Below, piece after piece: positions 57,237 through 64,000 of a stretch of 64,000 bases of DNA. Positions within the stretch are counted from its first letter, which is position 1. Every line of letters starts with the position of its first letter. The stretch comes from Micromonospora sp. WMMD980. Lineage in GTDB: Bacteria > Actinomycetota > Actinomycetes > Mycobacteriales > Micromonosporaceae. The translations under genes were made by a program, and so were the position numbers. The notes beneath the pieces are model-generated. The model was not told the origin of the DNA, ran no database searches, and worked only from the letters and a program-made list of their open reading frames with translations. Where the stretch lies: positions 4,278,001 to 4,342,000 of the forward strand of contig NZ_JARUBE010000003.1 of the NCBI RefSeq assembly GCF_029626035.1. The letters run 5' to 3'.

Positions 57237-59075
57237 ATGACCGACACCCTCGCCACCGGCACGGCACGTACCGACCGGGAACGGGTGCTGGGCCGGCGCC
57301 GGGAACGCACCGGCCCGGGCGGCGACCCGGTCGCGCCGGGCACGCCGGAGCCGCGCCGCCCGGATCCCGAGCCCGCCGACGCCTCCGGCGTCGTGCTGGA
57401 CTGCGGCTGGGGCCGGCTGGTCTTCGGCCAGACCTTCGCCGACCAGGTGCACGTGGCCGACGTGCTGCGCTCCGAGGCGAACGGCGCCCGGGACATCTGC
57501 ATCTACCTGCGCGACCCGCACGTGCTGGTCTCCCGGCTGCCGGACGAGTTGTTCATCGACCCGTCGCTGACCTACCGGCTGCCGCTGGGCGAGCGCCGGC
57601 CGGCGGCCACCGAGGGCGGCGAGATCCCCGGGCTGACCATCCGGGCGCTGCGCGACGCCGAGGACGCGGACGCGGTGAACCGGATCTACGCCCGCAACGG
57701 CATGGTCACCGCCCCGGTCGAGGTGCTGGTGGACAACGCCGGCACCGACCGGTTCCTGCACCTGGTCGCCGAGGACGTCACCGGCGAGGTGGTCGGCACC
57801 ATCACCGGCGTGGACCACGTCGCGGTCTTCGACGACCCGGAGAACGGCGCCAGCCTCTGGTGCCTCACGGTGGACTTCAACACCGCGCCGCCCGGCACCG
57901 GCCAGGCGCTGCTCACCGCGCTCGCCGACCGGCTGGACGAGCGCGGCCGGGCGTACGTGGACCTGTCCGTGCTGGCGGAGAACTCGGGCGCGATCCGGCT
58001 CTACGAGCGGCTCGGCTTCCACCGCACCGGCACGCTCTGCGTGAAGCGGAAGAACCCGATCAACGAGCGGCTCTTCCTGCCGGCCATGCCGGAGGGCTAC
58101 GACGGGCTGAACCCGTACGCCAAGATCGTCGCGGACGAGGCGATGCGACGTGGCATCCGGGTGGAGGTGACCGACCCGCACTGGGGTGAGCTGAAGCTGA
58201 CCAGCGGCGGCCGGACCATCCACACCCGTGAGTCGCTGTCCGAGCTGACCTCGGCGGTGGCGATGAGTCGCTGCGACGACAAGCGGGTCACCCGGCGCAT
58301 CCTCACCGAGGCGGGGCTGTCCGTGCCGCGCGGGCGCACCGCCACCGGCGAGCCCGACGACGTGTCGTTCCTGAACGACGTCGGGCCGGTGGTGGTCAAG
58401 CCGGCGCGGGGCGAGCAGGGCAACGGCATCACCGTCGGCGTACGCACCCCCGAGGCGCTGACCGCCGCCGTGGAACTGGCCCGCCGGTTCTGCCCGGACG
58501 TGCTGATCGAGGAGCTGCGCGCGGGCGACGACCTGCGGGTGGTGGTGATCGACCACGAGGTGGTGGCCGCCGCGGTCCGCCGGCCGGCGCAGATCACCGG
58601 CGACGGGGTGCACGACGTCACCGAGCTGATCGAGCGGCAGAGCCGCCGCCGGGCCGCCGCCACCGGCGGCGAGTCCCGGATCCCGATCGACGGCATGACC
58701 CGCGAGGTGGTGGCCGAGGCCGGCTTCCAGATGCACGACGTGCTGCCGGAGGGGCAGGTGCTGGCGGTCCGCCGGACGGCCAACCTGCACACCGGCGGCA
58801 CCATCCACGACGTGACCGCCGAGCTGCACCCGACGATCGCCGAGGCGTGCGTGACCGCCAGCCGGGCGCTGGACATCCCGGTCACCGGGCTGGACCTGCT
58901 GGTGCCGGCCCCGGACGCGCCGGAACACGTCTTCATCGAGGCCAACGAACGGCCGGGCCTGGCCAACCACGAGCCGCAGCCGACCGCCGAACGGTTCGTC
59001 GACCTCCTCTTCCCGGGCACGCGGGCACCGCAGCGACTCTGGTCGCCGGCCGGTGCGGCAGGCTCTGGGGCATGA
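57237..59075 (+). CDS. ngg: N-acetylglutaminylglutamine synthetase (GNAT plus ATP-grasp)
   Basis: This is a 612-residue fusion. The N-terminal half is a GNAT acetyltransferase (TVDFNTAPPGTGQALLTALADRLDERG), preceded by a domain of about 60 residues that resembles a beta-rich entry. The C-terminal half is an ATP-grasp ligase (DDKRVTRRILTEAGLSVPRG, VVVKPARGEQGNGITVGV, FIEANERPGLANHEPQPT). It matches TIGR03103, which acetylates glutamine and joins a second glutamine. It starts two bases after asnO and overlaps the next gene by four bases. Confidence 0.93.
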   Translation: MTDTLATGTARTDRERVLGRRRERTGPGGDPVAPGTPEPRRPDPEPADASGVVLDCGWGRLVFGQTFADQVHVADVLRSEANGARDICIYLRDPHVLVSRLPDELFIDPSLTYRLPLGERRPAATEGGEIPGLTIRALRDAEDADAVNRIYARNGMVTAPVEVLVDNAGTDRFLHLVAEDVTGEVVGTITGVDHVAVFDDPENGASLWCLTVDFNTAPPGTGQALLTALADRLDERGRAYVDLSVLAENSGAIRLYERLGFHRTGTLCVKRKNPINERLFLPAMPEGYDGLNPYAKIVADEAMRRGIRVEVTDPHWGELKLTSGGRTIHTRESLSELTSAVAMSRCDDKRVTRRILTEAGLSVPRGRTATGEPDDVSFLNDVGPVVVKPARGEQGNGITVGVRTPEALTAAVELARRFCPDVLIEELRAGDDLRVVVIDHEVVAAAVRRPAQITGDGVHDVTELIERQSRRRAAATGGESRIPIDGMTREVVAEAGFQMHDVLPEGQVLAVRRTANLHTGGTIHDVTAELHPTIAEACVTASRALDIPVTGLDLLVPAPDAPEHVFIEANERPGLANHEPQPTAERFVDLLFPGTRAPQRLWSPAGAAGSGA

Positions 59076-60256
59076 CCGCACGGAAACCCGAACCGCTCAA
59101 GCTCGACCTCGAATATCTGCGCCAGGTGCTGGTGGAACTGCTGGAGATCCCCAGCCCGTCCGGGCGTACCGACCACATCCAGCAGTACGTGGGCGAACGG
59201 CTCTCCGCGCTCGGGATCAGCTCCACGCTGACCCGGCGCGGGGCGCTGAGCGCCTGCCTGCCCGGGCCCCGGGCCACCGGCGCGGACCGCGCGGTCGTGG
59301 TGCACACCGACACCATCGGCGGCATGGTGAAGCGGCTCAAGGAGAACGGCCGGCTGGAGATCAATCCGATCGGCACGCACAGCGCCCGCTTCGCCGAGGG
59401 CGCCCACGTGCGGATCTTCACCGACGACCTGGACCGGGTGGTCACCGGCCAGATCCTTCCGCTGAAGGCGAGCGGGCACCGCTACAACGAGGCGGTCGAC
59501 CTGCAGGGCGTCGGCTGGGAGCTGGTCGAGGTCCGGGTGGACGAGCCGGTCACCGACGAGGCCGGCCTGCGGGCGCTCGGCATCGACACCGGCGACTTCG
59601 TAGCGCTGCTGCCCAACCCGTCGATCACCCCCAGCGGGTACGTGAAATCCCGCCACCTGGACGACAAGGCCGGCGTCGCCGCCGTGCTGACCGCGTTCAA
59701 GGCGATGGTCGACGCGGGCGTCACCCCGGCGGTCACCGCGCACCTGCTGGTCACCGTCACCGAGGAGATCGGCCACGGCGCCAGCCACGGGCTCGACCCG
59801 GACGTGGCGGAGATCGTCTCGGTGGACGCGGCGGTGGTCGCGCCCGGCCAGCAGTCCCGGGAGAACGCCGCCACCCTGGCCATGGGCGACGGCGTCGGAC
59901 CGTTCGACTACCACCTGACCCGCAACCTGGCCTCGATCGCCAAGGAGCACGGCGTCGACCTGGTCCGGGACGTGTTCGACTACTACCGCTCGGACGCGGC
60001 GTCGGCGGTCGAGGCCGGGGCGCACGCCCGGGTGGCGCTGCTCGGCTTCGGCGTGGACGCCACCCACGGCCACGAGCGCACCCACCTCGACGGCCTGCAC
60101 CAGCTCACCCAGTTGCTCTGCCTCTATCTGCAGAGCCCGCTGGTCTTCCCCGAGTGGGACGCCGAGCCCGAGGGCGACCTGGCCAACTTCCCGTCGCTGG
60201 CGGTGCAGCCCGCGCACACCGACGGCCCTCGCGAGGGTCCGATCGGCGTGGAGTGA
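59072..60256 (+). CDS. NAGGN-system M42 family peptidase
   Basis: This is a 394-residue metallopeptidase. M42-type metal ligands are visible in VVVHTDTIGG, RHLDDKAGVAAVL, VTEEIGHGASHGL and GVDATHGHERTH. It matches TIGR03106, the third member of the NAGGN osmoprotectant set. It may recycle the dipeptide when osmotic stress falls. Its ATG overlaps the ngg stop (ATGA). Confidence 0.92.
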   Translation: MTARKPEPLKLDLEYLRQVLVELLEIPSPSGRTDHIQQYVGERLSALGISSTLTRRGALSACLPGPRATGADRAVVVHTDTIGGMVKRLKENGRLEINPIGTHSARFAEGAHVRIFTDDLDRVVTGQILPLKASGHRYNEAVDLQGVGWELVEVRVDEPVTDEAGLRALGIDTGDFVALLPNPSITPSGYVKSRHLDDKAGVAAVLTAFKAMVDAGVTPAVTAHLLVTVTEEIGHGASHGLDPDVAEIVSVDAAVVAPGQQSRENAATLAMGDGVGPFDYHLTRNLASIAKEHGVDLVRDVFDYYRSDAASAVEAGAHARVALLGFGVDATHGHERTHLDGLHQLTQLLCLYLQSPLVFPEWDAEPEGDLANFPSLAVQPAHTDGPREGPIGVE

Positions 60257-60567
60257 ACGTCTGTGATCGAAATCCGTTGCCGAGGCCGCCGGGAAGTGGA
60301 TAGCGTGGCGGTACACGGGAAAGGAGGTGGTCCAGACTTGTATAGCAATCGGACTCGTGAGGTGGCTGTCCGCTAGCCGCTGTCCTCGACAGTGAAAACT
60401 CGTCCGCCGCGAGGCGGGCACAGCACGATCGTCGAGACCGTGTGGCAGCGGTGCGGCGAAACCACGACAGCCACCCGACCCCCGGGGGTGCCGGCCCAGT
60501 CCAGCCGGCCCGCGCGCGAGCGCGGAAGCCCCGGGGGTCGCTTCATGTCTGGGGGACGACCTTGTCG
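60257..60567 (+). promoter_or_regulatory. Structured leader region ahead of the RNase Z-like gene
   Basis: This 311-bp gap has a possible promoter, TTGCCG (near 60277) and TAGCGT (60301-60306). An unusually strong Shine-Dalgarno with a micro-ORF follows (60320-60376), then hairpins CTGTC-CTC-GACAG (60380-60392) and CCGCC-GCGA-GGCGG (60404-60417). An exact 11-bp inverted repeat GACCCCCGGGG (60477-60487) / CCCCGGGGGTC (60529-60539) comes last. This looks like a regulated or attenuated mRNA leader. Confidence 0.55.
60338..60376 (+). CDS. 12-codon micro-ORF behind a near-complete anti-16S Shine-Dalgarno
   Basis: AAAGGAGGTGGTCC at 60320-60333 can pair along all 14 bases with the 3' tail of 16S rRNA (one G-U pair). 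Four bases later a TTG opens a 12-codon frame, (M)[11 protein letters not shown], ending in TAG at 60374-60376. Its codons TAT, AAT, ACT, CGT and GCT end in A or T, unlike the GC-ending codons of surrounding genes. This suggests selection on the RNA or peptide. It may be a leader peptide for the downstream gene or an independent small peptide. I do not know a named family. Confidence 0.5.
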   Translation: MYSNRTREVAVR

Positions 60568-61491
60568 ATGCGCGAGCTGGTGGTGCTCGGTACGGCCAGC
60601 CAGGCCCCCACCCGGGCGCGCAACCACAACGGCTACCTGCTGCGCTGGGACGACGAGGTGATCCTCTTCGACCCGGGCGAGGGCAGCCAGCGCCAGATGC
60701 TGCACACCGGGATCACCGCCACCGACCTGACCCGGATCTGCGTCACCCACTTCCACGGCGACCACTGTCTCGGGCTGCCCGGCATGATCCAGCGGCTCTC
60801 CCTGGACCGGGTGCCCCGCCCGGTGGCCGTGCACTTCCCGGCCGGCGGCGCCGAATACTTCGCCCGGCTGCGCCACGCGTCCAGCTTCCACGAGACCGCC
60901 GAGCTGGCCGTCGAGCCGATCGACGCCGACGGGCAGCGGATCAGCCTGGGCATCGGCACGCTGGAGGCGCGCCGGCTGCGGCACCCCGTCGAGACGTACG
61001 GCTACCGGCTGGTCGAGCCGGACGGCTGCCGGCTGCTCCCGGAGCGGTTGTCCGCGTACGGCATCGCCGGTCCGGCGGTCGGAACGCTGCTCCGCGAGGG
61101 CCACCTGGACCTCGACGGGCGTCGCGTCAGCCGGGACGAGGTGAGCGTCGTCCGACCGGGGCAGCGGTTCGCGTTCGTGATGGACACCGGGCTCTGCGAC
61201 GGGGTGTACGCGCTGGCCGAGCACGCCGACCTGCTGGTCATCGAATCGACGTTCCTGGCGTCGGAGGCCGCACTCGCCGCCGAGGTCGGCCACCTCACGG
61301 CGGGGCAGGCCGCGCGGGTGGCGACCGAGTCGGGGGTACGCACGCTCGTGCTCACCCACTTCTCCCAGCGGTACGCCGACCCGCGCCGGTTCCACGACGA
61401 GGCCCGGGAACACTTCACCGGGGACCTGGTGATCGCCGAGGACCTGCGGACGGTGCCGGTGCCGCCCCGGCGGGTACCGTCGCCGGGGTGA
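60568..61491 (+). CDS. rnz: Ribonuclease Z-like metallo-beta-lactamase
   Basis: This 307-residue beta-CASP-less MBL-fold enzyme is of the tRNase Z type. It has the zinc motif [12 protein letters not shown] (HxHxDH), preceded by [35 protein letters not shown] and [11 protein letters not shown] hold further ligands, and [14 protein letters not shown] is the third conserved His region. It trims the 3' end of tRNA precursors. The ATG at 60568 is used; a TTG two codons earlier has GGGGGA six bases upstream and may be the true start. A GNAT gene overlaps its end. Confidence 0.88.
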   Translation: MRELVVLGTASQAPTRARNHNGYLLRWDDEVILFDPGEGSQRQMLHTGITATDLTRICVTHFHGDHCLGLPGMIQRLSLDRVPRPVAVHFPAGGAEYFARLRHASSFHETAELAVEPIDADGQRISLGIGTLEARRLRHPVETYGYRLVEPDGCRLLPERLSAYGIAGPAVGTLLREGHLDLDGRRVSRDEVSVVRPGQRFAFVMDTGLCDGVYALAEHADLLVIESTFLASEAALAAEVGHLTAGQAARVATESGVRTLVLTHFSQRYADPRRFHDEAREHFTGDLVIAEDLRTVPVPPRRVPSPG

Positions 61492-61997
61492 CCGTCTCCT
61501 TACGCCCCGCGACCGAGGCCGACCTGATGGCGGTCGGCGCCCTGCACCAGCGTTCCCGGGTGGCGGCGTACTCGTCGTTCCTGCCGCCGGAGGCGCTGGC
61601 CGACCCCAGCGAGGAGGCGATGGGCTACTACTGGGTGGAGCGGCTGACCTGGGAGGGCGCGGACCACCGGATGACTGTGGTCGAGCGGGACGGGCGGCTG
61701 GTGGGCTTCAGCTACCTGGGTCCGGACGACGAGGGCGACCCGGCGACCGGCCTGCTCAACGCCATCCACCTGGAGCCGGACGAGCGGGGCCGGGGCACCG
61801 GGCGGGCGCTGATGGTGGACGCGCTGGCCGCCATGCGGGACCGGGGCTGGACGCGGGCGGCGCTGTGGGTGCTGAAGGACAACGCCGCCGGGCGCCGCTT
61901 CTACGAGCGCGGCGGCTGGCGCGCCACCGGCGAGCGGCGCACCGACCGCATCGGCACCGCCCTCGTCCCCCAGCTCCGCTACACGCACGCGGTGTAA
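61488..61997 (+). CDS. GNAT family N-acetyltransferase
   Basis: This is a 169-residue acetyltransferase. The acetyl-CoA loop is [15 protein letters not shown] and the C-terminal signature is [22 protein letters not shown]. The GTG overlaps the rnz stop by four bases, so they form an operon. RimI-like or small-molecule substrates are equally possible; no specificity residues are clear. Its stop codon falls within the start of repeat copy D. Confidence 0.88.
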   Translation: MTVSLRPATEADLMAVGALHQRSRVAAYSSFLPPEALADPSEEAMGYYWVERLTWEGADHRMTVVERDGRLVGFSYLGPDDEGDPATGLLNAIHLEPDERGRGTGRALMVDALAAMRDRGWTRAALWVLKDNAAGRRFYERGGWRATGERRTDRIGTALVPQLRYTHAV

Positions 61998-62049
61998 GGA
62001 GGGGCCCCTTTTTAACGCATTCGGTAGAGGAGGGGCCCCCGCTTAACAC
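61994..62049. repeat. GGGGCCCC dispersed palindromic element, copy D
   Basis: This is a full 56-bp unit beginning GTAAGGAGGGGCCCC and ending GGGGCCCCCGCTTAACAC, with the middle TTAACGCATTCGGTAGAGG. It overlaps the last codon of the GNAT gene. Confidence 0.88.
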
Positions 62050-62112
62050 CTCCGCCGTTCGCTCTCAGCGGATGCGGGCATGGGCGCGGACAGGTGCCGC
62101 GTTGGGGGCGAC

Positions 62113-63057
62113 ATGGACACCGAGGACACCGGGCGGGCCGACGACGCCGCGCTCGACGCGTACTCCCGGGTGGTGACCGGCGTGGCGGCGAAGGTGCTGC
62201 CCGCGGTCGCGGCCCTGTCGGTGCGGACGCCGCGCGGCGCGGGCGCCGGCTCGGCCGTGGTGATCGACCCGGACGGGTTGCTGCTGACCAGCGCGCACGT
62301 CGTGCAGGGCGCGAACGGCGGCGTGGCCGCCTTCGGCGACGGCACCGAGACCCGGTTCCGGGTGGTCGGCGCGGACCCGCTGTCGGATCTGGCCGTGCTG
62401 CGCGCCGAGGAGGTCGGCGTGTCGCCGGTCGAGCTGGGCGCCGCCGACCGGCTGCGGATCGGGCAACTGGTGGTCGCCGTCGGCAACCCCATGGGGCTCG
62501 CCGGGTCGGTCACCGCCGGCGTGGTCTCCGGGCTGGGCCGCTCGCTGCCCGCGCGGGACGGTCGGCTGGTCCGGCTGATCGAGGACGTCATCCAGACCGA
62601 CGCCGCGCTCAACCCCGGCAACTCGGGCGGAGCGCTCGCCGACTCCGCCGGCCGCGTCGTGGGGGTGAACACCGCGGTCGCCGGGTACGGGCTGGGGTTG
62701 GCCGTGCCGGTGAACCCCACCACCCGGCAGATCGTCGCCGACCTGACCGGGCAGGGGCGGGTGCGGCGGGCGTGGCTGGGGGTGGCCGGCGCGCCGGTGC
62801 CGCTGCCGCCGGAGGTGACCGCGCGAACCGGCCAGCGGCGCGGGCTGCGGGTGGTGGAGGTGGTGCCGGGCAGCCCGGCCGGGATCTACCTCGGCGACGT
62901 GATCGTCTCGGTGGGCGGGCGACCGGTGCGGGACGGGCAGAGCCTGCAACGGCTGATGCTCGGCCCGGCCATCGGCGTCCGGTTGCCGGTGACCCTGCTG
63001 CGCAAGGGAGCGTACGTCGACGTGGTGGCGGTCCCCACCGAGCTGGGTGCCCGGTGA
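62113..63057 (+). CDS. HtrA-like S1C serine protease with PDZ domain, no signal peptide
   Basis: This is a 314-residue protease. The catalytic triad is H62 (LTSAHVV), D92 (LSDLAVL) and S171 (NPGNSGGAL). A PDZ domain occupies about residues 225-310 (VPGSPAGIYLGDVIVSVGGRPVRDGQSLQRL). No signal peptide or membrane helix precedes the catalytic domain, unlike typical exported HtrA proteins, so it is probably cytoplasmic. The ATG at 62113 follows GGGGGCG; an upstream GTG at 62080 would add a short hydrophilic stretch only. Confidence 0.88.
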   Translation: MDTEDTGRADDAALDAYSRVVTGVAAKVLPAVAALSVRTPRGAGAGSAVVIDPDGLLLTSAHVVQGANGGVAAFGDGTETRFRVVGADPLSDLAVLRAEEVGVSPVELGAADRLRIGQLVVAVGNPMGLAGSVTAGVVSGLGRSLPARDGRLVRLIEDVIQTDAALNPGNSGGALADSAGRVVGVNTAVAGYGLGLAVPVNPTTRQIVADLTGQGRVRRAWLGVAGAPVPLPPEVTARTGQRRGLRVVEVVPGSPAGIYLGDVIVSVGGRPVRDGQSLQRLMLGPAIGVRLPVTLLRKGAYVDVVAVPTELGAR

Positions 63058-63060
63058 GGG

Positions 63061-63116
63061 GTGTTAATAGGGGCCCCTTCCTATACGCCAGGCGTTAAGA
63101 AGGGGCCCCGCCTTAC
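63061..63116. repeat. GGGGCCCC dispersed palindromic element, copy E (inverted)
   Basis: This 56-bp unit reads GTGTTAATAGGGGCCCC at its left end and GGGGCCCCGCCTTAC at its right end. It is therefore in the opposite orientation to copies A, B and D. It fills the gap between the convergent protease and cystathionine beta-synthase stop codons. Confidence 0.85.
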
Positions 63117-63119
63117 ATC

Positions 63120-64000
63120 TCAGTGGGCGCCGAGGTGGGCGAGCAGGTCCTGGCGGGTGAGGACGCCCTTGGGCTTGCCGTCGACGAGCACCAGCGCCGC
63201 GTCGGCCTTCTCCAGCAGCCCGACCGCCTCGCTGACCGGCTGCCCGCCGCCGATCATCGGCAGCGGCTCGCCCATGTGCCGCTCGATCGTGTCGTGCAGG
63301 TGGGCCTGGCCGGTGAAGAGCGCGTCGAGCAGGTCCCGCTCGGCGATCGAGCCGGCCACCTCGCCGGTCACCACCGGCGGCTCGGCCTTGAGCACCGGGA
63401 GCTGGGAGACGCCGTATTCCCGCATGTAGTCGATGGCGTCGCGGACCGTCTCGGTCGGGTGCACGTGCACCAGCTCGGGCAGGCCCCCCGGCTTGCCGGC
63501 GAGCGCGTCGGCCACGGTCGGCTCGGTGCCCGAGTCGTCCAGGAAGCCGTAGCGCGCCATCCACCTGTCGTTGAAGATCTTCGACAGGTAGCCCCGGCCG
63601 CCGTCCGGCAGCAGCACCACGATCACGTCGTCCGGGCCGGCCTTACGGGCCACCTCCAGCGCGCCCACCACGGCCATGCCGCAGGAGCCGCCGACCAGCA
63701 GCCCCTCCTCCCGGGCCAGCCGTCGGGTCATCTCGAAGGACTGCTTGTCGGACACCTCGACGATCTCGTCGGCGATCGACCGGTCGTACGTCGTCGGCCA
63801 GAAGTCCTCGCCGACGCCCTCGACCAGGTAGGGCCGGCCGGTGCCGCCGGAGTAGACCGAGCCCTCCGGGTCCGCGCCGATCACCTTGACCCGGCCCTCC
63901 GACGCCTCCTTGAGGTAACGGCCGATGCCGGTGATGGTGCCGCCGGTGCCGACACCGGTGACGAAGTGGGTGATCTTCCCCTCGGTCTGCCGCCACAGCT
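63120..64000 (-). CDS. Cystathionine beta-synthase, C-terminal part
   Basis: The reading frame stays open to the right edge, so only the last 293 codons are seen. The PLP part contains THFVTGVGTGGTITGIGRYLKEA, ADPEGSVYSG and LLVGGSCGMAVVGALEVAR. Two CBS modules follow (VRDAIDYMREYGVSQLPVLK and VSEAVGLLEKADAALVLVDGKPKGVLTR), the usual allosteric tail. It makes cystathionine from serine and homocysteine. With the metB-like gene at 50.9-52.0 kb it gives a possible reverse transsulfuration route. Confidence 0.88.
   Translation of the reverse strand, partial: LWRQTEGKITHFVTGVGTGGTITGIGRYLKEASEGRVKVIGADPEGSVYSGGTGRPYLVEGVGEDFWPTTYDRSIADEIVEVSDKQSFEMTRRLAREEGLLVGGSCGMAVVGALEVARKAGPDDVIVVLLPDGGRGYLSKIFNDRWMARYGFLDDSGTEPTVADALAGKPGGLPELVHVHPTETVRDAIDYMREYGVSQLPVLKAEPPVVTGEVAGSIAERDLLDALFTGQAHLHDTIERHMGEPLPMIGGGQPVSEAVGLLEKADAALVLVDGKPKGVLTRQDLLAHLGAH

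Noticed and set aside
60320..60333. AAAGGAGGTGGTCC taken as a fragment of a 16S rRNA gene on the minus strand
   Set aside because: Only 14 bases match the 16S tail; no adjoining rRNA sequence is present. It is better read as a Shine-Dalgarno.

Overview
This window comes from a chromosome of very high GC content with strongly GC-biased third codon positions and many GTG starts. Several genes are actinobacterial hallmarks: a WhiB-type Fe-S regulator, the coenzyme F420 genes fbiC, cofD (fbiA) and cofE (fbiB), the mycothiol conjugate amidase mca, a DUF397/DUF5753 regulator pair and a giant SCO7613-type membrane protein. Protein style and GGGGCCCC-cored intergenic repeats suggest the Micromonosporaceae (Micromonospora or a close relative). 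This placement is inference; no rRNA or tRNA gene is present to confirm it. I see no plasmid or phage genes, insertion sequence or CRISPR array, so the window looks like ordinary chromosome with a few decayed accessory genes.

Layout. 1-8.0 kb: a polyamine uptake and catabolism block. A minus-strand potD-potA-potB-potC operon with 4-bp overlaps ends in an FAD amine oxidase cut by the window edge. A divergent Lrp-type regulator and a class-III aminotransferase lie alongside, together with a WhiJ-type HTH/DUF397 pair whose HTH gene is frameshifted. 8.0-23 kb: a region resembling the Mycobacterium tuberculosis Rv3257c-Rv3268 neighbourhood (DUF3499, metallopeptidase fold protein, whiB, cofD, cofE, manC, glycosyltransferase, TIGR03089 protein). 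It also holds fbiC and a three-gene DUF4331 cassette of unknown function. 23-30 kb: acetoacetyl-CoA synthetase, thioesterase, acyl-CoA dehydrogenase and UDP-glucose dehydrogenase. 29.5-34.5 kb: a 1637-residue zinc-ribbon membrane protein.

34.8-44.4 kb: purE-purK, a membrane protein and a PadR regulator that overlap head to head, a DUF255 thioredoxin-like protein, two secreted proteins (one a PI-PLC-like enzyme) and a GGDEF-EAL protein. 44.6-52 kb: the mca-DUF4307-greA neighbourhood, ilvA, a DUF4328 protein, an amidase and a cystathionine gamma-synthase/lyase. 52-54.5 kb: small accessory genes, namely a deleted AbiEii-like toxin, a HIT hydrolase and a class II Fic protein behind a perfect inverted repeat. 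54.6-64 kb: msrA; the three-gene NAGGN osmoprotectant operon; a structured leader with a 12-codon micro-ORF and an exceptionally strong Shine-Dalgarno ahead of an RNase Z-like gene; an acetyltransferase; an HtrA-like protease; and the 3' part of a cystathionine beta-synthase gene.

Themes. Nitrogen and polyamine turnover (pot genes, oxidase, aminotransferase), redox cofactors (F420, mycothiol, MsrA), sulfur amino acids (metB-like and CBS genes) and osmotic adaptation (NAGGN) recur. Convergent gene pairs are usually separated by perfect or near-perfect GC-rich hairpins. Five copies of one palindromic element of about 56 bp sit at gene ends. The most unusual items are the micro-ORF leader, this repeat family, the short FbiB, the DUF4331 cassette and three damaged or truncated regulatory or toxin genes.
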